Assembly (NCBI GenBank): GCA_963978545.1
Contig: OZ021725.1
Span: forward strand, 12,167,197 to 12,231,196
Direction of reading: 5' to 3'
Length of the DNA: 64,000 bases
DNA from: Linyphia triangularis
Lineage: Eukaryota > Arthropoda > Arachnida > Araneae > Linyphiidae
Below, in pieces: positions 11,233-25,100 of this stretch; within the stretch, counting starts at the first letter, position 1, and each line of letters opens with the position of its first letter. A model generated the notes under the pieces. The model was given only the letters and a program-made list of their open reading frames with translations, did no database searches and had not been told where the DNA came from. The position numbers and the translations under genes were made by a program.

Positions 11233-13485
11233 TCTCTATATATATAAGGCAAAGCCCTCACTCACTGACTCACTCACTCACTCACTCACTGACTCACTCA
11301 TCACTAATTCTCCCACTTCCCACATAGTCACAACTCTGAAAATCGGCACAAATATCAACAATGGTAAAAATAGAAAAAGTAAACTATTCCGATCTCGATT
11401 AACCCACTTTAAGGGGTCGAAAAGGGGTTAAACGTTCCAAACGGGGGACATTCGAATATCCTACTTCTCACATAATCACAACTCTGAAAATCGGCACAAA
11501 TATCAACAATGGTAAAAATAGAAAAAGTAAACTATTCCGATCTCGATTAACCCACTTTAAGGGGTCGAAAAGGGGTTAAACGTTCAAAACGGGGGACATT
11601 CGAAAATCCTACTTCCCACATAGTCACAACTCTGAAAATTGGCACAAATATCAACAATGGTAAAAATAGAAAAAGTAAACTATTCCGATCTCGATTAACC
11701 CACTTTAAGGGGTCGAAAAGGGGTTAAACGTTCCAAACGGGGGACATTCGAAAATCCTACTTCCCACATAGTCACAACTCTGAAAATCGGCACAAATATC
11801 AACAATGGTAAAAATAGAAAAAGTAAACTATTCCGATCTCGATTAACCCACTTTAAGGGGTCGAAAAGGGGTTAAACGTTCCAAACGGGGGACATTCGAA
11901 TATCCTACTTCTCACATAGTCACAACTCTGAAAATCGGCACAAATATCAACAATGGTAAAAATAGAAAAAGTAAACTATTCCGATCTCGATTAACCCACT
12001 TTAAGGGGTCGAAAAGGGGTTAAACGTTCAAAACGGGGGACATTCGAAAATCCTACTTCCCACATAGTCACAACTCTGAAAATTGGCACAAATATCAACA
12101 ATGGTAAAAATAGACAAAGTAAACTATTCCGATCTCGATTAACCCACTTTAAGGGGTCGAAAAGTGGTTAAACGTTCCAAACGGGGGACATTCGAAAATC
12201 CTACTTCCCACATAGTCACAACTCTGAAAATTGGCACAAATATCAACAATGGTAAAAATAGACAAAGTAAACTATTCCGATCTCGATTAACCCACTTTAA
12301 GGGGTCGAAAAGGGGTTAAACGTTCCAAACGAGGGACATTCGAATATCCTACTTCCCATTTGGTCACAACTCTAAATATTGGTACAAATATTAACAATAG
12401 TAAACATAGAAAAAGTAAGCTATTCCGATCTCGATTAACCCACTTTAAGGGCTCGAAAAGGGGTTAAAAGTTTCAAACGAGGAATATTCGAATGTCCTAC
12501 TTCTCATTTCGTCACAACTCTAAAAATTGGTGAGAATATCAATAAAGACAAACGAAGAAAAAGTAAGTTATTCCGATCTCGATTAACCCACTTTAAGGGG
12601 TGGAACAGGGGTTAAACGTTCCAAACGATTGATATTCGAATGTACCACTTCCCATATGGTCACAACTCTAAAAATTGGTACAAATGTCAGCAATGGTAAA
12701 CATAGAAAAAGTTAGCTATTCCGATCTCGATGAACCCATTTTAAGAGGTCAAAAAGGGGTTAAACGTTCCAAACGAGCGATATATTCGAATGTCCTACTT
12801 CTCATATTTTCACAATTCTGAAAACTGGTGTGAATATCAATAAAGACAAACGCAGAAAAAGTAAACTATTCCGATCTCGGGTGGATCAAGGGGTGGAAAA
12901 GGGGTTAAACGTTCCAAACGAGGAATATTCGAATGTACCACTTCCCATATGGTCACAACTCGGAAATTTGGTACAAATGTCAAAAAAGATTAAACATAGA
13001 AAAAGTAAGCTATTCTGTTCTCGATTAACCAACTTTAAGGGGTCGAGAAGGGGTTAAATGTTCCAAACGAGGGATATCCGAATGTTCCTCTTCCAATGTA
13101 GTCATTTTTCTGATATTTTTTTGCAAATGTTAAAAAAATAAGTCATTCCAATATCGATTAACGAATTTTTAAGGGATGAAAAGACGACGCAACATTGAAA
13201 CTATACGAGGATTAACTTAATGTCTAATTAACTTAATTCCAATACAGCTACTACTTTGAAATTTAGAACTAAGAGCAAACATAAACACAATAAACTATAC
13301 CAGTTTACTATTCACAATTATAAATTTCGTTTAAAATGTCAACAAAGAAAAGTTCCTATTTTGATAAATCAATTTGTCGGGATCGAAATGGGAGCAAACG
13401 TCTGAAGTGTAGAATACATGAATTTCTTTTGATCGCTAAAATGCTAATGGTAAAATTTCGTAGCGCAGCACGGGTATTCAGCTAG
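11233..13485 (+). mobile_element. Helitron/Helentron-like element with tandem core (copy c)
   Basis: Inserted between A and T: A|TCTCTATATATATAAGGC.. at the 5' end and ..GGGTATTCAGCTAG|T at the 3' end. The 5' part has the GGCAAAGCCC hairpin and a CTCA/CTGA microsatellite; the core is a 148 bp array; the 3' 250 bp is conserved with the other copies. It preserves the empty target site for the hAT insertion in copy d. Confidence 0.7.
11339..13080 (+). repeat. 148 bp tandem array, about 12 units
   Basis: CACAACTCTG recurs at 11477, 11625, 11773, 11921, 12069, 12217 and 12365, a 148 bp period. Marker variants (TACTTCTCAC, GTTCAAAACGGGGG) recur at 444 bp, showing a three-unit block was duplicated. 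Units become more diverged toward the 3' side. Confidence 0.92.
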
Positions 13486-14109
13486 TAAGCCATATAATTA
13501 TAGTCTAATTGTTCTGCCTATACTTTAACATTAAATTCATTCTCACTTAAGCCTAACATGTCGGAAAAACTAACTTCGAAATTATAGCAAACCTGTTTGG
13601 CAACTTTTGGCATATATTTCTGAACCACAATTACAAGCTGATCGCCTTTATCTGTCGCCAAATTATGAAATGAAAAAAAGTAGTTTTAAATTAATTAAAA
13701 ATAGAAAGAAATATTTAATGAAGTTCAAACCAGCGTAGGATTTTAAGTTGAAACATTCCGCATCCTATAATTCAATCCGTTTGAAGATATATAGCGTAGT
13801 TAGGGCTGGACGTTTGACTAAATTTTTACATCAAAATCGGGCTAGAACTCGTTTTTTTATTTCATTTTGGAAATTTAAATATTTTTTTTCTTCGTTGTTT
13901 TTAATCCTATGTACTCAATATTTTTTTCTTTGAAAGATATCACCGAGACGAATCTATAGTATTTTTTGTATAATTATGTGAAGTTTCGTAAGCTCGCTAG
14001 AAAATAGTCAATTTCGGCTTTTTCGCTGGAAGTTGTGCAGAGAATAGATACTTACAGTCGGTTTCTGTCTTTTTAAGGTTGACTGCGAAACGACCGTTTC
14101 GTCTGATTA
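13486..14109. other. Unassigned AT-rich stretch
   Basis: No supported gene. The 61-codon ORF at 13748-13933 shows no recognisable family. Confidence 0.4.
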
Positions 14110-14362
14110 TCAATCAGAATAAATAAAATACATTTGGATGTAAATGCATAAATTCACATTTATTTTTAAAGAAATTTTTTTGAAAAGTTGTTTACCGCTT
14201 ATTTTGCTGATAGAGATGTTTTAAATATTTAAAATTTGATACAAATTCCAGACACAAGTTGGCAACAGAAACGGCGTTGTGTTAATGACTACTAATAAAT
14301 GATCTTATCTTTCCATTATATTATGTTTTCCTTTTGGTTAGGGTGCCATTTTAACTACAACA
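14110..14362 (+). mobile_element. Internal fragment of the hAT-like element seen at 49196
   Basis: About 250 bp matching 49420-49665 (TACATTTGGATG..AATTCACATTT..GGTTAGGGTGCCATTTTAACT) without either terminus. Confidence 0.65.
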
Positions 14363-14541
14363 GGCATAACGGGTAACTTTGCGCTGAGATGAAGGTAGTG
14401 GTTTTATTGATGAGTTTGCAGCTGGGATATACAAAGTAGTGATGCTTCCTTTGTTTATTCAGTAGCAGAGAAAATCCCTCAGAAACTGGCCTAAAGGAAT
14501 TGAAAGTCCAAAGAAGATTAAATTATTCTTAAAATGTATTA

Positions 14542-14980
14542 CAGGGTGGACACAAAATTCAGGAAAAAATGTTCCTTGATTTCCCTGACAGATTTCCAAA
14601 CAATTCCCTGATTTTAGGGCAAACTTCTTTTTTTTTCCAAATTTCCCCAATTTTCTTAGGTTTTCCAGAAGTCTAGACACCCTTATCAAATAGAAAATGT
14701 ATGCTAAAGAGATAACATGCAATTTTTAAAAAAAATAGTTTTGCTGGTTAGGAAAAGTTTAAATTATTCCTAAACATTAAACTTCTAATGGCTTACCACT
14801 ACAAATCTCCATGTAAATACCTCCAAAATATGGATGAACGTACCTTAAACAATACAAAATTTCCCTGATTTTCAGGAAATTTTAAAAAGTTCCCTGACAT
14901 TTCCCTGATTTTTTCCACAATTAGAAAGCTCTCTGACATTTCCCTGATTTCCAGGTTTTCCCGGTTCTGTGGCCACTCTG
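14542..14980. mobile_element. hAT-like MITE
   Basis: Imperfect inverted ends CAGGGTGGACACA and TGTGGCCACTCTG, with many copies of TTCCCTGA(CA/TT)TT just inside. No clean 8 bp target duplication is visible. The 87-codon ORF at 14459-14722 is an accident of the repeat. Confidence 0.55.
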
Positions 14981-14993
14981 TATTATATTTACA

Positions 14994-16828
14994 CTAGCTG
15001 CGTTACGAAATTTTACCATTAGCATTTTAGCGATCAAAAGACATCCATGTATTCTACACTTCAAACGTTTGATCCCATTTCGATACCGACAAATTGATTT
15101 ATCAGAATAGGAACTTTCCTTTATTGACATTTTTAGCAAAATTTATTATTGTGAATAATATATTGGAAAGAGAAATTTGAATATACCTCGTTTAGAACGT
15201 TTAACTCCATTCGGACCTTTTTTAATTACGTAATCGAGATTGCAATAATTTATTGTGTTTATGTTTGCTCTTAGTTCTAAATTTTAAAGTAGTAGCTGTA
15301 TTCAAGGCCTATTCTAAGGAATTTTTACGACTGCCCAAACTTCCGTCCCCCCCCCCCGACATTACAAACATTATTAAGCTAAACAGAGAATAAAGAAATT
15401 AAAAAAATAGGCCTATTAAGCAGTCTCATAATGATATTTTCGCCTCCTATATATGGAATTTAAAATTGTGATTCGTCATGTTGTCGATCCATAAGTCCCC
15501 ATTTATACGTTTATAATTTCAGGTCTTCCTAGTTTTTAAATTTAACACAAAGTTGTTAAAATTTAAACCTAATTATTTAACTTAAAACACTACTAAATTC
15601 GAGGCGTTAAGGGAACGAATAACCGCCAGAATAGCTTCGATTATGTCAAATATGCCAATTATTGGGTTGCCTGGTAAGAGTTTTTCTTGAAGCTGAAACT
15701 TCAAAGAAGGAAGGGTTGCATAAACAAATAAAAAAGTCGTTTTAAATTTTATTATACTTAAATTCAAAAAGATGAATAATAATTGCACTCCTTTAATTAA
15801 ATCATATTTTTAATTTCCTTGTTTTTCTATTTTTTACGACTGCCCAATATCTGATTTACGACTGCCCAAATACAATTTACGACTGCCCGTTAGAATTGGC
15901 CCTGGCTGTATTGGAATTGGGACATTAAGATAATCCTCGTATAGTTTCAATGTTGCCGTCGACTTTTCATCCCTTAAAAATTCGTTAATCGATATTGGAA
16001 TAACTAGATTTTTTTTTTTTTTTACATTTGCACAGAATATCAGAGTTATGACTACATTGGAAGAGGAACATTCGTAAATCCCTCGTTTGGAACATTTAAC
16101 CCCTTTTCGACCCCTTAAAGTTGGTTAATCGAGAACGGAAGAGCTTACTTTTTCTATGTTTATCTTTATTAACATTCCTACCAATTTTCAGAGTTGTGAC
16201 AAAATGGGAAGTAGAACATTCGAATATCCCTCGTTTGGAACGTTTAACCCCTTTTCGATCCTTAAAAGTGGGTTAACCGAGATCGGAATAGCTTACTTTT
16301 TCTATGTTTGTCTTTGTTGACATTTGCACCAATTTTCAGAGTTGTGACCATATGGGAAGTGCTATATTCGAGTTTGGAACGTTTAACCCCTTTTCCATTC
16401 CTTAAAGTGGGTTAATCAAGCTCGGAATAAACTTTTCTATGTTTGTCTTTGTTAACATTTGTACCAATTTTTAGAGTTGTGACCATATGGGAAGTAGGAC
16501 CTTCGAATATCTCTCGTTTGGAACGTTTAACCCCTTTTCCACCCCTTAAAGGCAGTTAATAGAGATCGGAATAGCTTACTTTTTCTGCGTTTGTCTTTGT
16601 TGATAATTGCACCAGTTTTCAGAGTTGTGGCCATGTTAGAAGTGGGTTATTCGAATATTCCTCGTTTGGAACTTTTAACCCTTTAAAGTGGGTTAATCGA
16701 AATAGCTTACTTTTTCTATGTTTACCATTGTTGATATTTGTACCAATTTTCAGAGTTGTGGACATGTGGGAAGTGGGAGAATTAGTGATGAATGAGTGAG
16801 GGCTTTGCCCTATATATATATAAACGGA
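14994..16828 (-). mobile_element. Helitron/Helentron-like element with tandem core (copy d)
   Basis: CTAG end at 14994-14997 (flanking A on plus) and TCCG end at 16828 preceded by A on the minus strand, with the GGGCAAAGCCC hairpin at 16801-16811. Contains about five 100-142 bp units (16020-16790). It is split at 15303 by a 602 bp hAT-like insertion. Confidence 0.68.
15303..15904. mobile_element. Non-autonomous hAT-like transposon with 8 bp TSD
   Basis: 602 bp, ends CAAGGCCTATTCTAA and TTAGAATTGGCCCTG (15 bp inverted repeats, two mismatches), flanked by perfect GCTGTATT duplications at 15295-15302 and 15905-15912. The motif TTACGACTGCCC occurs once near the left end and three times near the right end. 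No transposase: the 68-codon ORF at 15582-15788 is unrecognised. The empty site is seen at 13241-13248. Confidence 0.88.
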
Positions 16829-17000
16829 TTTTTCTCAATAAAGCGTACACACTACAAAAGAACCGTGGTCAGTTCAGATTTTTCTTTGTCGTATTCAGCA
16901 CATTGATAGTGAGTGGTATAATTTCTTAATTCAAAGTTAAGGGGAGTTGGTATCCTAAAATTTACAAATAATCGATTTTGGGTTCATTATTATTTATGAA

Positions 17001-18039
17001 CTAGCTAAATACCCGTGCTTCGCTACGAAATTTTAATATGTGCAATATTTTAGCTAGTTGTGAGGCCTCGCGTTGCGGAAATCTGTCATACGTGTATAGG
17101 ACCCAGTTTTTGACGCTTCGCTCGCAGGAAGGTTCATAGCTTCGCAAAATCGAGCTCGCTTCGTTCACTGAAAAGTTCATGGACACATAAACACAGGCTT
17201 ATTTCACTCGTTAAAAGGTTCATTGCTATGCAAGCATAGGCTCTCTTCGCTCGCTTCACTCACTAAAATCTAATTGCTCCGTAAAGCCTTAGTATTTGAA
17301 GCCTCTCCTTTGTCAAGAAAAAAAATTCCCCGTTAATACAATACTACAATACCCCTTTAAGATTATTTTAAAACGTGTTTGTCGAAAACAAAATTAGAGG
17401 CTGAAACTACTTATGTTGAAACTTTCAGAGCTCTAGGCCTATTTGAAGTTGTTTTTTTGTGAAAAAAATTAATTAAAAACAAATTAAAGTTTTAATATTC
17501 TTTTGTCAGTCCAATTTGAAGGTCAAAGCTACTTGTGTTGAAAATTTCAAAGCTGTAGCCCTATTTGAAATTGTTTTGTAATATATATATATTAATTAAA
17601 AAAATTAATTAACAACGAACTATAAAAAAATTTAAAATTCTGTTTTTTAAAAGTCCAAATAAAAGGTCAAAACTATTTAGGTTGAAAATTTCAGAGCTGT
17701 AGCCCTCTTAGTAATCGTTTTGTAAAATTTGTAATTAATTTTTTTAATTAAACAAGAAAAAATAATTTTAAATCCTGTTTTTTAAAAGTCCGATTAAAAG
17801 GCCAAAACTATTGAAAATTTTAGAGCTGAAGCCCTATTAGATATCGTTTCGTAACATAATTTTTTTAATTATTAATAAATAATTAAAAAAGAACTTATAA
17901 AATTTTAACATTCTCTTTGACATGTATACAATTAGAAGGCCAAAACTACTTATGTTGAAAATTTCAGAGCTCTACTCCAATTTTAAGTAGGTTTCTATAG
18001 ATCCACAGACAGACATACAACTTGTTTTATTATTATAGA
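17001..18039 (-). mobile_element. Helitron-like element, second family
   Basis: Minus-strand 5' end A|TCTATAATAATAAAAC (18039) and 3' end GGGTATTTAGCTAG|T (17001), so it sits between A and T as Helitrons do. The 5' side has TGTCTGTCTGTGGATCTATAG. Inside are about five degenerate ~125 bp units with AAAATTTCAGAGCT(G/C)TA. No Rep/helicase. A shorter relative lies at 34390-35030. Confidence 0.7.
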
Positions 18040-18768
18040 TATTTAAATACTTCCCTTTAAAATGATATATCATTTGTAATGATACGTCAACTAGAAGAAT
18101 TTTTATAATTTTTTTAAGACAAAATTGCTAACTATTAGTGTAAGTGAAGTTTTCTTTAAAATTAGTTTTTCTCAAAGCTACATTTTTCAAGAGTCATGTA
18201 CCTTTTTCTCAGAAAGTGTACAAGCCATCTTAAAATTTTTAACACATTCCTTTTATGTATCTATATACTGAAGTGATATTGTTATTTTTTAAAAAACAAA
18301 TTGTTTCGGCTTATTTCGGCAAAAAAAAAACTTGTGATTTTTTAACAAATTTGTATGATTTTCACGAAATTTAATTAAAAAAAAAGCAAATTAATTAAAA
18401 TCAAAAGCTAACTTCAGTAGAATAACAAATGTCTGCTAAATGCAGCGAAAAAAATGTGGCTTCTATGTCAAATACTTTCCGAGAAAAAGTTGCATGCAAT
18501 ATGCCAAATTAGCATTACCGGTAAAGAGGGTACCAACTCCCATTAAGCACAGAGAGGAATATGTCAATTTCCAGAAGCCAATTTGAATTTGAGAGACTAA
18601 TTTGTTGCAAAGGTAAATGGAGGTATGCAAAATAAGCTACGTAACAGCCAATCACGGTTTTGCGTAGAGAAATAGGCAAAAAAAGGCAGTCGTTTAAAAA
18701 AAACTTACTTTCTCGCCTCCTAAAATATACATAAATCAAGTCTAATAAACCGAAAGCATCAACCACCA

Positions 18769-18968
18769 CATAAAAAAAAAAAAACTTTATTAAAACACCA
18801 CAAGCAAAGCACTTCCAAAACAACAAAAACTACATCCAGCAAAATCCCTCAACAATAACCACAAATCAAATAACGACATCCCCCTTATTATATACAACAC
18901 AATCGGCAAATATCTACAGTCCGTTTTGTACAACAATCCCCCCTCTCTCTCTCTCTGTCCATAAGCCT
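18769..18968 (-). terminator. ACSS 3' UTR with poly(A) signal
   Basis: AATAAA on the minus strand at 18786-18791, about 180 bases after the stop, followed downstream by an A/T-rich run. The UTR begins with a GA-rich microsatellite (CT repeat on plus, near 18940-18958). The cleavage site is inferred. Confidence 0.7.
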
Positions 18969-19165
18969 TCACGTGTCTTGCCTCGTGCTGAAAAGTTCCT
19001 GTATGATGGATTCGTCTGCGACTGTAGACGTGTCGCCCAAATCGTCGTCGTTGTTGGCGATTTTCCTGAGGATCCGGCGCAAAATCTTGCCAGACCTGGT
19101 CTTCGGGAGGGATCCGGCAAAGTGGATGAAGTCCGGAGAGGCGAATGTACCGATTTTGTTACGGA
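18969..19165 (-). CDS. ACSS2: ACSS last exon with stop
   Basis: Encodes (V)[36 protein letters not shown], then an acidic stretch and a tail ending LFSTRQDT, stop TGA at 18969-18971. The SGK lysine is the conserved catalytic and acetylated residue. Acceptor TTTCAG at 19166-19167. Confidence 0.96.
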
Positions 19166-22100
19166 CTGAAACAGAAAGGGGACATTTATTTAGTAGATGT
19201 TAGACTGAGAGGCGACTGCAATTTTTGGACCTCATCGAACATGATTCTGAATTTTTTTTATAGAAATTGGAGAAAAGTGAGTAGATTACGAATCCACTTG
19301 TCTGCCTTGGCAAAACCGGCCGAAACTGATCAAAAATCGACTTTTAATAAGTTGAACTAAATCCAATTGCCAAATGCGCCATAACTTGCCAAATAACGAG
19401 AATTTTTTTTTTTATTTTGTAACCCTCACTCTTTAATTTTCAATAAAGAAGGTTGCAGACGATTCGGATGTGTGGCTATGGCTTTTTTGCATCTTTCTCA
19501 AATGAGCCAAATTGGCAATAAACATTACGTCACTGAGGACGTAACTGATGTCGCCAATTTGGCTTACTTTTAAAAGGTACAAGTTTTCCGAGCCAGAATC
19601 CAGAATCCAGTAGATACCGATAGGCTCCTTTTGGTTGGATGTGTCAGACAATGTGATGATACAATTTTGAATTCAAATAGGCGTTTCATTGAAGGCGAGG
19701 GCACAAGATAGTGTTTACAAGATAGCTCCCGCCAATTTGTCTAGTGATGTTCGTTGCTGTGGAAAAGAGACTTGTCCCTAATTTTTCTGAGATTCCAGGA
19801 GAAAGGCATCAAAATTTGCATGCTGAATGACCCAATTGCGAATTAGCAATAGATCATAGATTATTATAACTAATTTTTTTGATAAGTGAATATTTAAATG
19901 GTTAAGGGCAGTAGAGTATACTAATAAATTCTTGTTTTTAACTACTTAAGGGGGTCTAGGATTTAAAACTTAAAAAATTCTCCATTTTTTTTATTATTGT
20001 AAAAAATAAGAAACATTTTTGTATAAAATGACGTAAAAACTTTGTTTTTATCATAAGTAGGACTTGAAATATTTCAAGTTTTTATTGCATGCATGCATCT
20101 CGAACAGGGGTATCTTGAAACTTTGAAATTGTTGTTACAAATCTAAGAAACTTTCCAAAATTTGTTTTTCATGTATATATTTCTTTAATTTGTCTTCAGG
20201 AGCTGTGTTTTTTTTTTATTTAACTTTAAAAAAAAAAAAATGTTTTTGAAGCTTAGCATACTATGGATTTTAAACAGTTTTTGCACAAAATATATGTTTT
20301 TTAATGTTTTCCAATTACTTTATTGAAAAATCTTGAAGACAATTTTTAATATGAACTATAAGAATTTAATGCAAAAATTAAGTGATTTGTTAAAAAGTTC
20401 TTTAAATATATCGAATTTGGTTAACGTCAAAATTTTGAAGTTTAAAAAAAAAAAAAATTACGATGTTTAAAATATTTATTTTAGTTTCAAAGCATAATAC
20501 AATACTGCATAAAAAAAAATTTCAGAAAAATAATTCTAAAAATAAAGATTTTAGAATTTTGAGTCCCAGGCAACTCCCCCTTAACTTTCGATAGCTTTGG
20601 GCAATAAATGTTCCAAAGTCAGACAGTCGATTCGTTAACTTACAAGCGAAACTTTAAAAAAAAAAAGAACAATTTTACATACCTTGTTCTTTCAGCTTTG
20701 CTACAAGTTCTTCATCCGGCAGAAGACCCTGCAAATACAAGAACATTAAGGTATACATATACATTAGGAATTGCGAAATTTGACTCAAGTCTGCGTTTTT
20801 GTTTTTAAGTTTTAAAATTTTCCCGATTTCATCACCATTAAAATGATACCATTTTCTTTCTGATACTGTAATTTAAAAAGTAACTTGAGTAGGTATTGTG
20901 AACCTGTTTTGTATCACGTTCATTAGTGTAGATAACTTTAAAGGCGTTTTCTGAAGAATGACATTTTGGTGTTATATGACTTTACTCCAACGGTCATAAC
21001 TTCATAATAAATGGTCCGATTTACAAAACTCTAATTTTGTTTTGTAGACAATAGTTGTGAATGTGTTTTGTATGGAGAATCTAATATATATTATTATAAA
21101 CACATTTTTTATGCATATTTTAATCGTAATTTTTTGTTAAAAACTATGTATTTTTCTTAAACTTTTTATTTAAAAACTTATAATTAAATAAATATTGAAG
21201 CCAAATTCAATATTCTCCATATGAACATGCGTCAATATAATATTTCTTATTTTCAATAAAAATAATACCTCTAAGTTAATTACAAGTTTATTTATGCATG
21301 TTCTTATAATGTCCTAATTAGTCCCTTTAATTGCAATTAGCTGATTAAGAAATTGACGGGAAAAAAAAAGTGTATACAAAAATGCATCATTTTTAATTCT
21401 GATATACTGACAAAAATTTTGAAATTATAAATTAAAAAGTAAAGAAAATCATCTCAATTGTATGTGTATACCTTAATACTCAAAATATCATTAAAGATTA
21501 TGCAAATATATCCTGAACAAATTTACATCAAAAACCTCCCGACTCTACTATAATTTAGTTCTCCAAAAAAAAAAAATCAATGTTACCTCTGCGAGAACAA
21601 CGAAGCAGTAGAGACATTCCCCCTTAACCGGGTGCGGTCGTGCCACTGCGGCAGATTCGACGCATGACGGATGTTCCACCAACGCAGACTCGACTTCTGC
21701 GGTGGACAGAAGGTGACCGGACACGTTCAGCATGTCGTCCATGCGGCCAGTGATCCAGTAGTAGCCGTCACTATCGCGTCTCGCACCTGCGGAACACAAA
21801 CTATATCATTCCTCCATCCATAACCTAAGTCTCGAGCGTTGAGAGTAACAAACAGAACATCCAATTATATTAGTTTTGCGTTTTCCCTATACATTAAAAA
21901 TGGCGACATGTTGGCGTTTCTTTTCAATAATTAGTCGAGAGCATTTATCGCACAGCAACCTTTTTGTACAAAATCTACCACAACTCAAAATTCGTTGGAG
22001 TAAAACAGGGTTCCCACTCTTATTGAAGAAAAAAATTCAAGGACTTTCAAGGACCTTTTTAAGAAAATTCAAGGACCTTTTTAGAAAAATTCAAGGACCA

Positions 22101-25100
22101 TAATTTTAAATACTACATTAGATGTAAAATTACAAAACGGAGATCATCGGTGGTCAGGGATGTAGTGGAGTAGAAACACGAGGCAAAGGCGATCCTTTAC
22201 ATTTATAGAAGGCGGAATGATGTTCCCTCATCTAAAATTTTTTTTTCTCTTTACGTGATACTGAACTCAAAGCCAAGTAAGCAAACAAAAGTCATTTCGT
22301 GAGAACTTGCTTTCGTCTGGGATCCACAACTTCAGAGCTGAGCAGGCAAGTTCTAGTTTTTGTAAAACACTTGAAAGATGCGCGGCAACCCACACATGGC
22401 CATTTCTCTTTGATTAGAAATGAACTGACATGTATGTTTACATCTAGCTATGATTCATTCAATAGCAATTATCCTCTTCAACGAATGATCTGTATTTGTG
22501 GAGGAATTCCAGATGTCAAATTTGTATGGTTCGTCGTATATACAGTCTAAAACTTCCATACACAAATTCACGCCAAATATCTACATTTTTAAAGAACAAG
22601 GACTTTGCGCCCTTTCCTTGAAGAATATTTCGCCTCCTCTAATTTTAACGGGAACACTAACCAATTTATCAACAAAAGTTATGTAACTTTTTTTTTTAAA
22701 TTTTTATATCATGGATTTAATAAATTATTTGTAAATCTCTCAATGTACCTAAGAAATGAATTCATTCAAGAGGAAAAAACAAATGACAGTAAAAGATGTT
22801 TTTTTTTTCAAAAATCCAAAAAAGTTAAGCAAACATGCAGTTCTGACGGAATAAACTGGTTAGTGCTAAAAATCCAGATAGGTAAGAGCAGAATGTTGAT
22901 ATGGTTGTATTAGCTTTTAAGGTGTTTTGAGATCACAGCATTTATATTTTGTTTGATATTGGGAAATATTTATTTTATTCCAAGTTATTGGAAGAATCAA
23001 ACAACTTGTTTGAACATGAAAAAATATGTTCAAAATAGTATTGATTTTTAAATCCTTTATATTAACTTCGCTTTTGTATGTTTGTGAATTTGAATGATTT
23101 TAGTTCAGATAAAATGTTGCCTGAATGTACAGTAAAGAGACTGGCTTCAAGCGCTCCGCTACATTGTTGTGACAGAACTGAACAGTTGCTAACTTTGTTT
23201 CATTTTAACTTGGCAGTACTGATAATGCTACATTAGCCAAATTGCAGCCCTTCACAGCCCAGGGTTGAAAAGGGGTTCCAAAGCTTGCGCTAAGAGCAGA
23301 GGACTACTAAAAAAAGTAATACGTAGCAAAAATTAGTAATTTTAATAACATGTATTTTATTCAATTCTTATGAAAATAATTTTATTACAATTTTTATATT
23401 TTATAAAAAAAAATTGAATCCGTGGGTTCCTTAATAAAAGCTGACTTAAAATAATGTTATTTAGTGCAGAAAACGCTACGATTTTAATAGTTTGCCCCCA
23501 TACGATATAGAGTACCCTTACCATTTTTAGAGTGTTTTCTATACTCATTTTCCTTGTAAGGTGCGCCAAAACTCATTCTTACACACATAGCATTTTACTC
23601 CAAGGCAGGTCCTGTATATTTGATTTTCCTTAATATAAAAGTATGTTTTTGCAAATGGGTAAAATACATCGAAATTGGGCTGCGAAGAAGTAGGAAAGCA
23701 ATTCAGATGTACTACTTTAAAATGCAAAATTAAATTGCTTTTCGGTTTGAGAATGGGAAAGTTTTACATTTGCAGTTATTACAGAATTTATTCCAAAAAT
23801 ATAGCAGCAGTTCTTAAAAAAAATCATACAGTGGCAGCAATAAGGGGAGGAAATTTCCCCGATCTTTTTTAAAATCTAAAAGATTTTGATGGCCACATCA
23901 TATATATTTTGCAGTTTGCTTTCTCCTCCGATTTATACCCATTTTTGACTATTATTGTCACCTAATCGTCACCACTGTTAAAAATCGAACTGGATAAGAT
24001 AAAAAGATAAAAAAAAAACAGCTCAAGCAAATCTGGCAAGTAATGAGTCTACATTGAAATATCTCGCTTAAAATTAGAGATGATTGAGATGGCACACAAA
24101 TTAATATTTTATCAAGAAATTTTATTATTAAATTTTTTTTTTAATTGTTGAGGTGCTCATGAGCTATTTTGAGATTATTATAGTAATATTAACAAAACTA
24201 TTTAAAGTTGTCATTTTTACTCCCCCCCCCCCCCACACACACACACAGAAAAAAATATATACGTTTGTAATGATGCAACATAGACTTTTTTATTTTACAT
24301 TGCACCACTGTCATTGGTCACTTAAAAATTCAAGGACTTTCAAGGACCTTATTCTTTTTTCAAGGACTTTCAAGGACCAAATTTCATAAAAAAAAATTCA
24401 AGGACTTTCCAGGACTTTCAAGGACCGTGGGAACCCTGTAAAAGTGAGAATCGGCAGACAAACTCGCCAAGGAAGGTTGCAACCACCCTCTTCTTCAGAG
24501 CTCTCTTACCAGGGACTCTACTCATTGATTTAATCCCAAAATATGAAGATTTGGCTGGAACCCCTCACCCACTATACTAAACTCCAACTTGACAATAGAC
24601 CAAAGTGCTCATGGGCAGTTAATCCATTTTGGCGGAGTGAAGACATAATTCTCGCCAAACCTTATAACCTTTTGTTCCTATAGGGTTGTGGTTTGGCGAA
24701 CATTATGCTTTCACGCCGCCAAAATGGATTAAATACCTATGAGCATTGTGACGATCTACCGTCTAAGTGATGTCAAGTTGAAGTTTAGTATACTGGTTTA
24801 GAGGTACTTAGTCGGGTCTTCTTTTAGCCCTGGCTTGCGACAGAATATCATGTACCATCTCTCTCGCCTAGCCAGCGACCATCTTAAATGTCTTACCTTC
24901 TCTAAAGGCAAGAAAAATATTACTCTTTTCACAAAGCGACACCAACAACAGGTCTCAGCTGAACACATTATGGACCGTTTCGGTCTCCTTTGGGAGGAAA
25001 TTTATTCTTCTCCCCTTCTCATCATAGACTTTTTGTTTGTCAACGGATTCCTTGACCTGATCAGACTTCGTCAGACTGGTTGGAGATTATAAACAACAAA

